Assembly: GCA_013153205.1 (NCBI GenBank)
Contig: JAADEW010000084.1
Location: 1-18,087 of the forward strand
Direction of reading: 5' to 3'
Origin: Deferribacteres bacterium
Lineage (GTDB): Bacteria; Thermosulfidibacterota; Thermosulfidibacteria; Thermosulfidibacterales; Thermosulfidibacteraceae
Length of the DNA: 18,087 bases
The notes under the pieces were generated by a model, which ran no database searches, was not told the DNA's origin, and worked only from the letters and a program-made list of their open reading frames with translations. Positions 7,071-14,303 of the stretch are shown piece after piece; within the stretch, counting starts at the first letter, position 1; every line of letters starts with the position of its first letter. A program made the translations under genes and the position numbers.

Positions 7071-8387
7071 ATGGTGAGGAAAATTGCAGTTTTGCTCTTT
7101 TTGGTCTTTGGACTGTGCACCGCTGTGCGGGCTCAGGATGGGGGTTTTATCGGGAAGTTCAGCTCGGAGCTTGCTGAGCTGATGAGAATCTTGATGCCTG
7201 CCAGAAAAGGATGTGAGCCGCTTCGCCCCTTTCCCCAGCATGTGGACTACGGCGATGGGGTCATTATCCCCAGCATCTATTCCCGCAGTGAGATGGATGA
7301 GCATGTCAAAGCCTTTTACGACTACTGGAAGAGCCAGTATCTCGTTGAGGCGGGTGTGGATGATGAGGGCCATAAACTTTACAGAATAGCCATGGGGCAT
7401 CCCGGAAGTGAAGCCCATGAGATAACCGTGTCTGAAGGGCAGGGATACGGAATGATAATCCTTGCCGTTATGGCTGGATACGAGCCTCGTGCCAGGGAGA
7501 TTTTTGACGGGCTGTGGCGCTATGCCAGAGCTCATCCCAGCGATATAGACGGAAGGCTTATGGCGGGAAGGGTTCCGCCTGACCCGGAGGGGAACGACAG
7601 CGCTTTTGACGGTGATGCTGATATGGCTTTTGCCCTGCTTCTTGCCCACAGACAGTGGGGAGACTGTGGTGAAATAGATTACCTTAAAGAGGCAAAGACC
7701 CTGATTAAGGCTGTTATGGAGTCCACCATAGGACCGGATTCCAGGCTCCCCATGCTCGGGGATTGGGTCAATCCTTACGGCAGGGTTTACAACCAGTACA
7801 CCAACAGGCTTTCTGACTTTATGATAGCAAATTTCAGGTCCTTTGCCGGGGTTGAGGACGGCTGGAGTGAAGTGATAGAGCGCTGTTATGAGGTGATGGA
7901 GTATCTACAGCAGACTTACTCTCCCGACACCGGGCTTTTGCCGGATTTCGTGGAGCCTGAATCCCCTTCCAGCCACAGACCCCGCCCAGCCTCGCCGTAT
8001 TTTCTTGAAAGCGAATTTGACGGCGATTATTACTACAACTCGTGCCGTGTGCCCCTTCGTCTGGGAATGGACGCGGTTTTGAACAGAAGTGAGCGTTCAA
8101 AGGAGATTGTCCTCAGGATTTCCCACTGGGCTCAGAAAGCCACCCACGGCGAGCCCGGCAGGTTCAGGGCGGGTTATACGCTGGATGGTGTACCTCTTCC
8201 AGACAGCGATTACTTTTCTGCGGCGTTTGTAGCTCCTCTCGGAGTTGCCGCCATGAACGACCCCCAACAGCAAAAGTGGCTTGACGCCATTTATGAGGCA
8301 GTGAAAGACGTGCATCAGGACTACTATGAAGACAGCCTGACCCTCCTTTCGCTTCTGGTCATGACGGGCAATTTCTGGCTTCCTTAA
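7071..8387 (+). CDS. Secreted glycoside hydrolase family 8 enzyme (endoglucanase/chitosanase type)
   Basis: A 438-residue secreted enzyme predicted to cleave beta-1,4-linked glucan, chitosan or a related polymer. The N-terminus has a short basic start, a hydrophobic core (IAVLLFLVFGLCTAV) and an ARA|Q signal-peptidase site. The family 8 signature is clear: AFDGDADMAFALLLAHRQWG (about residues 178-197), with the general-acid Glu122 in SEGQGYGM. The conserved C-terminal block SAAFVAPLGVAAM is also present. ATG 7071 follows AGGAGGG closely; GTG 7074 is an alternative, and the in-frame ATG at 7014 would put extra residues before the signal peptide. No cellulose-synthase genes (bcsA, bcsB) are nearby, so a BcsZ role is not supported by context. 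Its placement between two halves of a por locus is unexpected, and no metabolic link is evident. Substrate uncertain; family assignment strong. Confidence 0.9.
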   Translation: MVRKIAVLLFLVFGLCTAVRAQDGGFIGKFSSELAELMRILMPARKGCEPLRPFPQHVDYGDGVIIPSIYSRSEMDEHVKAFYDYWKSQYLVEAGVDDEGHKLYRIAMGHPGSEAHEITVSEGQGYGMIILAVMAGYEPRAREIFDGLWRYARAHPSDIDGRLMAGRVPPDPEGNDSAFDGDADMAFALLLAHRQWGDCGEIDYLKEAKTLIKAVMESTIGPDSRLPMLGDWVNPYGRVYNQYTNRLSDFMIANFRSFAGVEDGWSEVIERCYEVMEYLQQTYSPDTGLLPDFVEPESPSSHRPRPASPYFLESEFDGDYYYNSCRVPLRLGMDAVLNRSERSKEIVLRISHWAQKATHGEPGRFRAGYTLDGVPLPDSDYFSAAFVAPLGVAAMNDPQQQKWLDAIYEAVKDVHQDYYEDSLTLLSLLVMTGNFWLP

Positions 8388-8404
8388 GCGTGATGTTGAA
8401 GAGG

Positions 8405-8422
8405 TTTAAGGGGTTTGTTAAA
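8405..8422. promoter_or_regulatory. AT-rich inverted repeat before the XRE-cupin gene
   Basis: TTTAA and TTAAA flank eight bases just upstream of the regulator's start. A weak -35/-10 pair (TTGAAG 8396-8401, TTAAAA 8418-8423) overlaps it. It could be an autoregulatory site, but the arms are only five A/T pairs long. Confidence 0.2.
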
Positions 8423-8430
8423 AGATAGAT

Positions 8431-8970
8431 ATGAGGATACGGGAGCTTCGTGAGAAGAAAGGCTTAACCTTAGAGGAGCTTGCGGAGAAGGCCGGCATAT
8501 CCAGAACCCTGCTTTCCCACATAGAGGAGGGCAGAATAACCCCTTCCATTGCCACCCTGATTCACCTTTCAAGGGTGCTGGGAGTGCCTTTAAGGGAGCT
8601 CACGGGCCAGCAGGAGATGGAGAAGATTAGCGTTGTCAGGTCTCACGAACGGAAAGATGTTGAACGCCGTCCTAAAACGGGACCCAGCAAGTCCGGTTAT
8701 CACTATCAGGCTCTCGCTGCAAAAGAGGGGATAAACGCCTTTCTCATCACCTTTGAGGAGAAGAGCGAGGACGAGAGGGTATTCTTCCAGCACGAGGGAA
8801 GAGAGTTTCTATACCTTCTGGAAGGAGAGCTTGAACTGTGTGTGGGGGACGACTGCGTCATATTGAAGCCGGGGGATTCAGCTTCTTATGAGTCGCGGTA
8901 TCCCCATTCTCTCCGCGGAGTGGGCGGTCCTGCTAAAGCCATTGTTGTGGTTTACGGGGAAGAGGATTGA
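8431..8970 (+). CDS. XRE-family regulator with C-terminal cupin sensor domain
   Basis: A 179-residue transcription factor. Residues 1-57 form a lambda-repressor-like helix-turn-helix ([20 protein letters not shown], then [20 protein letters not shown]). Residues 105-176 form a cupin barrel with [16 protein letters not shown] (His121, Glu125) and a second motif near His159. XRE-cupin proteins usually sense a small metabolite or metal and control the adjacent pathway. An in-frame TAA at 8419 makes ATG 8431 the first possible usual start, yet no clear Shine-Dalgarno precedes it. Its stop overlaps the TTG start of porG (TTGA), so it is translationally coupled to the oxidoreductase genes and probably regulates them. 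The ligand is unknown. Confidence 0.88.
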   Translation: MRIRELREKKGLTLEELAEKAGISRTLLSHIEEGRITPSIATLIHLSRVLGVPLRELTGQQEMEKISVVRSHERKDVERRPKTGPSKSGYHYQALAAKEGINAFLITFEEKSEDERVFFQHEGREFLYLLEGELELCVGDDCVILKPGDSASYESRYPHSLRGVGGPAKAIVVVYGEED

Positions 8971-9512
8971 TAGAGATAAGAATACATGGAAGGGGTGGGC
9001 AGGGAGCGGTGGTGGCTTCCCGCCTTCTTGCCATTGCCTTTTTTAAGGAGGGAAAGTGGGTCCAGTCTTTTCCCACCTTTGGCGCCGAAAGAAGGGGTGC
9101 GCCCGTTGCCGCTTTTGTCAGGGCTGACAGCGAGCCTATAACCTTGAGGTGCAGTATAAAGAACCCCGATTTTCTCATGGTGCTTGACAGCACCCTGTTA
9201 AGGGACATAGACGTTACCGCTGGTCTGAAGAGAGACGGTATTGCCGTGATAAATTCGGATAAGCCCGTTGAGCTTGAAGGGGCGAGAGTTGCTGTGGTTG
9301 ATGCTTCCAGAATAGCCGTGGAGCTTGGTCTGGGGACTCCGGCTTACCCTCTGGTGAACACGGCTATGGTGGGGGCGTTTGCCGGAGCTACCGGCCTCGT
9401 CAGCCTTTCCTCCGTTGAGGAGGCTATCAGAGAGCATGTAACGGTTAAGGTTTACGAGAACGTTGAGGCGGCTCAGCGTGCCTTTGAGGAGGTGGTGAAG
9501 CTGTGGACATAA
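8967..9512 (+). CDS. porG: 2-oxoacid:ferredoxin oxidoreductase, gamma subunit
   Basis: The gamma subunit (181 residues) of the same oxidoreductase type as porA and porB. It starts [15 protein letters not shown], the standard PorG opening with the GRGGQG loop (8-13), and has [12 protein letters not shown] at 36-47, another family hallmark. The start is TTG 8967, overlapping the regulator's stop; it is preceded by a purine-rich GGGGAAGAGG and matches the usual N-terminus of the family. The last ten bases overlap the GTG start of the fused flavoprotein gene, so the three genes 8431-11026 form a tightly coupled operon. No other porG is visible in the window, so this one probably serves the PorAB encoded on the opposite strand. 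Confidence 0.92.
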   Translation: MIEIRIHGRGGQGAVVASRLLAIAFFKEGKWVQSFPTFGAERRGAPVAAFVRADSEPITLRCSIKNPDFLMVLDSTLLRDIDVTAGLKRDGIAVINSDKPVELEGARVAVVDASRIAVELGLGTPAYPLVNTAMVGAFAGATGLVSLSSVEEAIREHVTVKVYENVEAAQRAFEEVVKLWT

Positions 9513-11026
9513 CCCTTTTGCGCACCTTCTCAACCACGAGAAGGATTAAAACGGGAAGCTGGAGCCGTTTTCAGCCCGTTTTTCTGTCTTCTGTCTCACC
9601 GTGCATGGAAGCCTGTCCCCTTGGCATAGACATGCCACAGCTTTACTGGCTCTATCAGCAAAAAGGCGTGAAAGAAGCCTTATCTTGCCTTGTCAGGTTT
9701 AATCCCTTTGCACCCATTACCGGCAGGGTGTGTCCCGGATTCTGTGAGGAAAGGTGCAACCGGTCCCGGTTTGACGAAGCCGTGGCTATACGGGACCTGG
9801 AAAGGTTTTTGGGGGATATCCTCTTTTCGGAAAGGGTCTTTCCCGCAAAAGAGGACTGGAAGGGAAAGAGGGTAGCGGTGGTGGGCTCAGGTCCTGCCGG
9901 GCTTTTGTGTGCGTGGGAGCTTGCCGTCTCCGGTTTTGAGGTGGCTGTTTTTGAGAGGGAGCCTGAGGCAGGTGGTATCCTCGCCTGGGGGATTCCCGAT
10001 TTCAGGCTTGAAAAGAGTGTGGTTTTTTCCGCGGTGAGAAGGCTTGAGGAGCTGGGGGTGCGGATAGAGACCGGGATGGAAGTGAAACCCGATGATGTTA
10101 ACACCCTTTGCGATGAGTTTGATGAGGTGGTGGTTGCCGTTGGTCTTCAGAAGCCGAGGATGCTTCCGGTTAAGAATTCTCAATATGCCCTTTTGGGACT
10201 TGATGTGCTGAAGCGCTACAACAGGGAAGGGGTTCTTCCTGAAGGCGATGTGGTGGTCGTGGTGGGCGGCGGCAATGTTGCCGTTGATGTCGCAAGGGTT
10301 TTTGCCAGATGTGGCAGGAGGGTTTACCTTGTCTGCGTTGAGCCTGAAGACGAGATGCCTGCCATAAGGGAGGAGGTTGAGGAGGCAAAGGGTGAGGGGG
10401 TTGAGATTCTGGCTTCCTTCGGCGTTAAAGAGGTGCTCGTGGAAGGGGACAGGGTTAGAGGAGTGAGGATTGGAAGGGTGAGGATAACCGGGGAAAGGGA
10501 TGGGCTGAAGGAGATTGAGTTTGTTGAGCCGCACGATAGGGTGATTGAGTGCGAGCTTTCTGTGTTTTGCGTGGGGCAGGAGCCTGAATTCGTCTGGCCC
10601 GAAAATGTCTGGGTCTGCGGGGATGCGGCAACGGGACCTTCTACCGTGGCTCAGGCTATGGCTGACGGAAGAAAGACGGCTTCCGCCATAAGGCAAAGAT
10701 ATGAGGCGAGTTCTTCCGGTGGGGTTAAGGAGATTTCGTGGGATAGGGACAGGATTGAGGTTATAGATTTTGGCGAGCTCAACCTCTGGTATTTTTCCAG
10801 GTCAAAGAGGGAAAAGGTTATTGACGGGGAAAGCGCCCTTTCAGAGATGAAGAGATGTTTTTCCTGCGGTTACTGCAATGGGTGCGGCAACTGCTGGGTG
10901 TTCTGTCCGGATGTGGCTGTTGTCCTTGAGGAAAAACCTGTGCTTGATGCGGAGCACTGCAAGGGTTGCGGTATATGCGCTTCTGAGTGTCCAAGGGGCG
11001 TTGTCTTTATGAAGCTAAAGGCCTGA
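9503..11026 (+). CDS. GltD-like FAD/NAD(P)H oxidoreductase fused to a PorD-type two-cluster ferredoxin
   Basis: A 507-residue fusion. Residues 30-90 form an N-terminal Fe-S segment like glutamate synthase small subunit (Cys34, Cys38, then Cys77, Cys81, Cys85 in CPGFCEERC). FAD binds at GSGPAG (128-133). The nicotinamide Rossmann motif is [11 protein letters not shown] (255-265). The second half of the FAD site is [18 protein letters not shown]. Residues 450-500 are a 2x[4Fe-4S] ferredoxin: Cys458/461/464/468 plus extra Cys452 and Cys455, then Cys486/489/492/496. It would replace the small PorD subunit and join ferredoxin-level electrons to NAD(P)H. Phenylglyoxylate:NAD oxidoreductase of Azoarcus uses comparable but separate PadH and PadE subunits. 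The usual arginines after the NAD(P) motif are replaced by CVEPED, favouring NAD(H). GTG 9503 has GGAGGTGG upstream. The 3' end overlaps mutS by 12 bp. Confidence 0.88.
   Translation: MDITLLRTFSTTRRIKTGSWSRFQPVFLSSVSPCMEACPLGIDMPQLYWLYQQKGVKEALSCLVRFNPFAPITGRVCPGFCEERCNRSRFDEAVAIRDLERFLGDILFSERVFPAKEDWKGKRVAVVGSGPAGLLCAWELAVSGFEVAVFEREPEAGGILAWGIPDFRLEKSVVFSAVRRLEELGVRIETGMEVKPDDVNTLCDEFDEVVVAVGLQKPRMLPVKNSQYALLGLDVLKRYNREGVLPEGDVVVVVGGGNVAVDVARVFARCGRRVYLVCVEPEDEMPAIREEVEEAKGEGVEILASFGVKEVLVEGDRVRGVRIGRVRITGERDGLKEIEFVEPHDRVIECELSVFCVGQEPEFVWPENVWVCGDAATGPSTVAQAMADGRKTASAIRQRYEASSSGGVKEISWDRDRIEVIDFGELNLWYFSRSKREKVIDGESALSEMKRCFSCGYCNGCGNCWVFCPDVAVVLEEKPVLDAEHCKGCGICASECPRGVVFMKLKA
9877..9906 (+). 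repeat. 30-bp exact repeat at an FAD-binding motif, copy 1
   Basis: These 30 bases encode the core of VVGSGPAGL in the GltD-like protein. They are identical to 16867-16896 in the unrelated-context FAD-dependent dehydrogenase; similarity continues with one mismatch for about seven more bases. Confidence 0.85.
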
Positions 11027-13510
11027 TGGCTCCTTTCTTGCAAGCTCTGTTAGCTCTTCAAGAACCATAATGGCTTCCATGGGCGTCAGTTTGTCAATCC
11101 TCAGCCTTTTGAGTCTGACCAGTGCAGGATGTTCGGTAAGGGGAAGGGAGCTTGTGTCTTTCTCTTTTTCCAGTTCGGCGAGTATCTCTTTTGCCCTTGA
11201 GATGACTTCCTGCGGAAGTCCTGCTATCTCCGCCACGTATATTCCATAGCTTCTGTCGGTTCTTCCGGGTCTTACCCGATGGGTAAAGATAATCCGGTCC
11301 TTCCATTCCTTTACCTCAACGTGGTAGTTTTTGATTTCGGGATGGATGTCCGCAAGCCGTGTGAGCTCGTGGTAGTGGGTGGCGAAAAGGGTCTTGGCTT
11401 TTATCCTGTCCTTTATGTATTCGACGGACGCCCAGGCTATCGCCACTCCGTCGTAGGTGCTTGTTCCTCTTCCTATCTCGTCCAGTATGATGAGGCTGTT
11501 TGAGGTTGCATTGCTCATGATGTTTGCCGTCTCCATCATCTCTACCATGAAGGTGGACTGTCCCTGTGCGAGATTATCCGCCGTTCCTATTCTGGTCATG
11601 ATTTTGTCAACGGGGGATATCACAGCACTTTTTGCGGGAACGAAGGAGCCCATCTGTGCCATAAGTGTTATGAGTGCCACCTGTCTGATGTAGGTGGACT
11701 TTCCGCTCATGTTGGGTCCCGTTATTATGTGGATGGGCGATTCGGGAGCGAGCACCGTATCGTTGGGAACGAACCTTTCCTGCAGGATGCTTTCCACTAC
11801 CGGATGCTTTCCGCCTTTAATGACAATCTTTCCGTCTTCTGCTATACGGGGTTTGATGAGCCGCTTTTCTCTGGCTAAGACCGCAAAGGAGTTGAGCAAA
11901 TCAACAAGCCCTAAAAGGGTTGCGTTTTTCTGAATCCTTTCGGTATGGGTAAGCACCTTCTGCCGAATCTCCTCCAGTATCCTTTTTTCAAGCTCTTCTA
12001 TGTTCGCCTTTGCGTTCAAAATTTTTTCTTCCGCTTTTTTTAGCTCGGGGGTTATAAACCTCTCTCCTCCGACGAGGGTCTGCTTTCTTGTGTAGTGAGG
12101 AGGCACCTTTTTGAGATGGGCTTTGGTCACCTCTATGTAGTATCCAAAAACCTTGTTGTAGCCCACTTTAAGCGAGGGAATTCCGGTGAGAGCCTTCTCT
12201 TTTTCCTCATACTCTTTGAGCCATCTGTCCGAGTTTTCCATTATCTCTCTGAGCTCGTCAAGCTCCCTGCTGAAGCCCTTTTTGATTATGTGGTCTGCAT
12301 CCGGTTCGTCATATATGGCTTTTTCAATGAGAAGAGTTACCTCTTTCAGCCCGTCAAGCTCATCTTTTATTCTCGCAAGCAGTTTTGATTCGCTTGAGGA
12401 GAGTATCTCTTTTATTTCGGGAATTCTCTTCAACCCCTCTTTTAGGGAGACGAACTCTCTGGGTTTCGCCACTTTGGAGCTTATCCTTGAGGTTATACGC
12501 TCTAAATCGGAGATGCCCTTGAGCTTCTCCGTCAGCTTGAGATGGAGCCCTTTGTCAAGCATGTCCTGAACGGCATCAAGCCTTTCCTTTATCTTATTCG
12601 GGTCTTTGAAGGGGGAAAGTATGCTCTCTTTAAGTGTGCGCTTCCCCATGGGGGTCAGGGTTCTGTCAATGGTGGAAAAGAGGGTGTTTTCCTTCTTTCC
12701 CTTCAGGTTTTCCACCAGCTCAAGGTGCCGTATTGTTGACGGGTCAAGATACATGTGCTCTTTTGAGTGGAGAATCTCCACCTTCTTTATATGGTTGAGC
12801 TCGCACATCTGTATCTCTTTGAGGTAATAGACGAGGACTCCCAGGGCTATCTGCGCCTTTTTCATCTCTCCTATACCCAGACTTTCCGGTGGGCGCGAAA
12901 GGTAAGCGGTTATGTATTCCCGGGCTGTGTCGTGGTAAAGCCAGTCATCGCACAGCTCGCAAAAACTTGAGGGAAACAGCTTTTTAAGCTCCGCCCTGTT
13001 TTCTGGAATGAGCAGGGTCTTGGGTTTGAGCCTTTGTATGAGCTCTATCACCCTCTCTTTTTTATCTTCAAAGGCTATAACTTTGCCTGTTGATACGCTT
13101 ACTCCTGCAACTGCCCACCTGTTTTTGTCCGGATACAGGCAGACCACATAGTCCTCGTCCAGCTCCGTCTCCTCGGCTTCTATAAAGGTTCCGGGGGTGA
13201 TAACCCGCACCACTTCCCTTTTCACGATTCCTCTGGCCGTGGCGGGGTCCTCGGTCTGCTCGCATATTGCCACCTTACAGCCTGCTTCCAGAAGCCTTTT
13301 TATGTAGTTTTCTGCGGCATGATAGGGGATTCCGCACATGGGGATGTTGTTCCTTGAGGTGAGGACGATGTTCAGGATTTTGGAGGCTTTTTCAGCGTCT
13401 TCCATGAACATTTCGTAGAAGTCACCGAGCCGAAAAAGAAGAATAGCGTCTTTGTATTTCTCCTTTATGCTGAGGTATTGCTTCATCATGGGGGTTAACT
13501 TTTCAGCCAT
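11015..13510 (-). CDS. mutS: DNA mismatch repair protein MutS
   Basis: MutS recognises mismatches and small loops and recruits MutL. The 831 residues cover the full domain set. The mismatch-wedge FYE (Phe31, Glu33) lies in LGDFYEMF. Connector, lever and clamp domains follow. The ATPase has Walker A GPNMSGKST (598-606), Walker B with DEIGRGTSTYDG (677-688) and THYHEL (711-716). The N-terminus LTPMMKQYLSIKEKYKD is canonical, which supports ATG 13510 although no Shine-Dalgarno precedes it. A TATAAA six bases upstream suggests a very short or leaderless mRNA. The C-terminal tail is short, without the E. coli-type tetramerisation extension. The gene diverges from the TSUP gene and converges on the flavoprotein gene with a 12-bp overlap. 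No mutL is in the window. Confidence 0.97.
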   Translation of the reverse strand: MAEKLTPMMKQYLSIKEKYKDAILLFRLGDFYEMFMEDAEKASKILNIVLTSRNNIPMCGIPYHAAENYIKRLLEAGCKVAICEQTEDPATARGIVKREVVRVITPGTFIEAEETELDEDYVVCLYPDKNRWAVAGVSVSTGKVIAFEDKKERVIELIQRLKPKTLLIPENRAELKKLFPSSFCELCDDWLYHDTAREYITAYLSRPPESLGIGEMKKAQIALGVLVYYLKEIQMCELNHIKKVEILHSKEHMYLDPSTIRHLELVENLKGKKENTLFSTIDRTLTPMGKRTLKESILSPFKDPNKIKERLDAVQDMLDKGLHLKLTEKLKGISDLERITSRISSKVAKPREFVSLKEGLKRIPEIKEILSSSESKLLARIKDELDGLKEVTLLIEKAIYDEPDADHIIKKGFSRELDELREIMENSDRWLKEYEEKEKALTGIPSLKVGYNKVFGYYIEVTKAHLKKVPPHYTRKQTLVGGERFITPELKKAEEKILNAKANIEELEKRILEEIRQKVLTHTERIQKNATLLGLVDLLNSFAVLAREKRLIKPRIAEDGKIVIKGGKHPVVESILQERFVPNDTVLAPESPIHIITGPNMSGKSTYIRQVALITLMAQMGSFVPAKSAVISPVDKIMTRIGTADNLAQGQSTFMVEMMETANIMSNATSNSLIILDEIGRGTSTYDGVAIAWASVEYIKDRIKAKTLFATHYHELTRLADIHPEIKNYHVEVKEWKDRIIFTHRVRPGRTDRSYGIYVAEIAGLPQEVISRAKEILAELEKEKDTSSLPLTEHPALVRLKRLRIDKLTPMEAIMVLEELTELARKEPSGL

Positions 13511-13523
13511 GTTAATTTATATG
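13495..13523 (+). promoter_or_regulatory. Possible promoter of the TSUP transporter gene
   Basis: TTAACT (13495-13500, 4 of 6 matches) and TATATG (13518-13523, 4 of 6) are 17 bp apart. Transcription would start near 13530. The -35 lies inside the mutS coding start. The -10 overlaps the divergent mutS -10-like box. Confidence 0.35.
13516..13521 (-). promoter_or_regulatory. -10-like box directly before mutS
   Basis: TATAAA on the minus strand is separated by five bases from the mutS ATG, so transcription from it would begin at or next to the start codon. No convincing -35 box is seen at the expected distance. Confidence 0.35.
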
Positions 13524-13556
13524 AATCAGAGCGGTCCGTTCGTAAAGGGGGGATGA

Positions 13557-14303
13557 ATGATTGTGTTCAAAGTGCTTCTGCTTTTTGCCGTGGGAGCCGT
13601 TGCAGGTTTTCTCAACGTTCTTGCAGGGGGCGGTTCTTTTCTCACCCTGCCGGTCTTGATTTTTATGGGACTTCCCCCCACGGTGGCTAACGGCACCAAC
13701 AGGGTGGCTATTTTTATGCAGAATGTTGTTGCCGTGAAGAAGTTCCACGACTATCGGGTTTTTCCCTTGAGGTTTGCCCTTCTGGTGGTGTTGCCCGCCG
13801 TTTGCGGCTCCATTCTGGGGGCTTACAGTGCCACCATCATTGCGGATGCGGTGTTTAAAAAGATACTGGCTCTTCTGATGGTGGGAATCACCCTTTTGTC
13901 CATGTCAGATACCACAAGAGGACTTGAGAAAAGGGAGGTGAAGATAACGGGTTTCAGATGGGTCTTGATAATCCTCATCTTTTTTGCCATTGGTTTTTAC
14001 GGCGGATTCGTTCAGGCGGGGGTGGGATTTCTCATACTTTCCGCCATGGTTCTTACGGGCTTTGACTTTGTTGAGGCGAATGCCGTTAAGGTTTTCGTTA
14101 TTCTCATTTTCACCGTTTTTGCCCTGATTATCTTTACACTCCAGCACAAGGTCAACTATCTGTGGGGGCTGGTTCTGGGATGCGGCAACGTTCTTGGCGC
14201 CTATACAGCCGCTGCCGCGGCGGTGAAAAAGGGCAACCGATTCGTGCAGAAGGTGGTTTTTGCGGCTATAGTTGTGATGGCGTTGAAGCTTCTTTTCGGT
14301 TAG
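13557..14303 (+). CDS. TSUP (TauE/SafE) family membrane transporter
   Basis: A 248-residue, highly hydrophobic inner-membrane protein with about eight predicted transmembrane segments in two related halves. The first half carries GFLNVLAGGGSFLTLPVL and ANGTNRVAI; the second carries GFYGGFVQAGVGFLIL followed by ANAVKVFV. This repeated pattern defines the family, whose members are linked to export or uptake of sulfite, sulfonates, sulfoacetate or other small anions. The substrate cannot be told here. ATG 13557 follows a run of seven G; an ATG four bases earlier is out of frame and soon meets a stop. The stop codon overlaps that of the converging dehydrogenase gene by two bases. Confidence 0.88.
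   Translation: MIVFKVLLLFAVGAVAGFLNVLAGGGSFLTLPVLIFMGLPPTVANGTNRVAIFMQNVVAVKKFHDYRVFPLRFALLVVLPAVCGSILGAYSATIIADAVFKKILALLMVGITLLSMSDTTRGLEKREVKITGFRWVLIILIFFAIGFYGGFVQAGVGFLILSAMVLTGFDFVEANAVKVFVILIFTVFALIIFTLQHKVNYLWGLVLGCGNVLGAYTAAAAAVKKGNRFVQKVVFAAIVVMALKLLFG

Noticed and set aside
9887..10696. A 269-codon open frame on the minus strand opposite the flavoprotein fusion
   Set aside because: Its product has no recognisable motif and lies wholly antisense to a gene with clear FAD, NAD and Fe-S motifs.
13553..13555. ATG four bases before the TSUP start
   Set aside because: It is in another frame that soon stops; the TSUP N-terminus fits ATG 13557.
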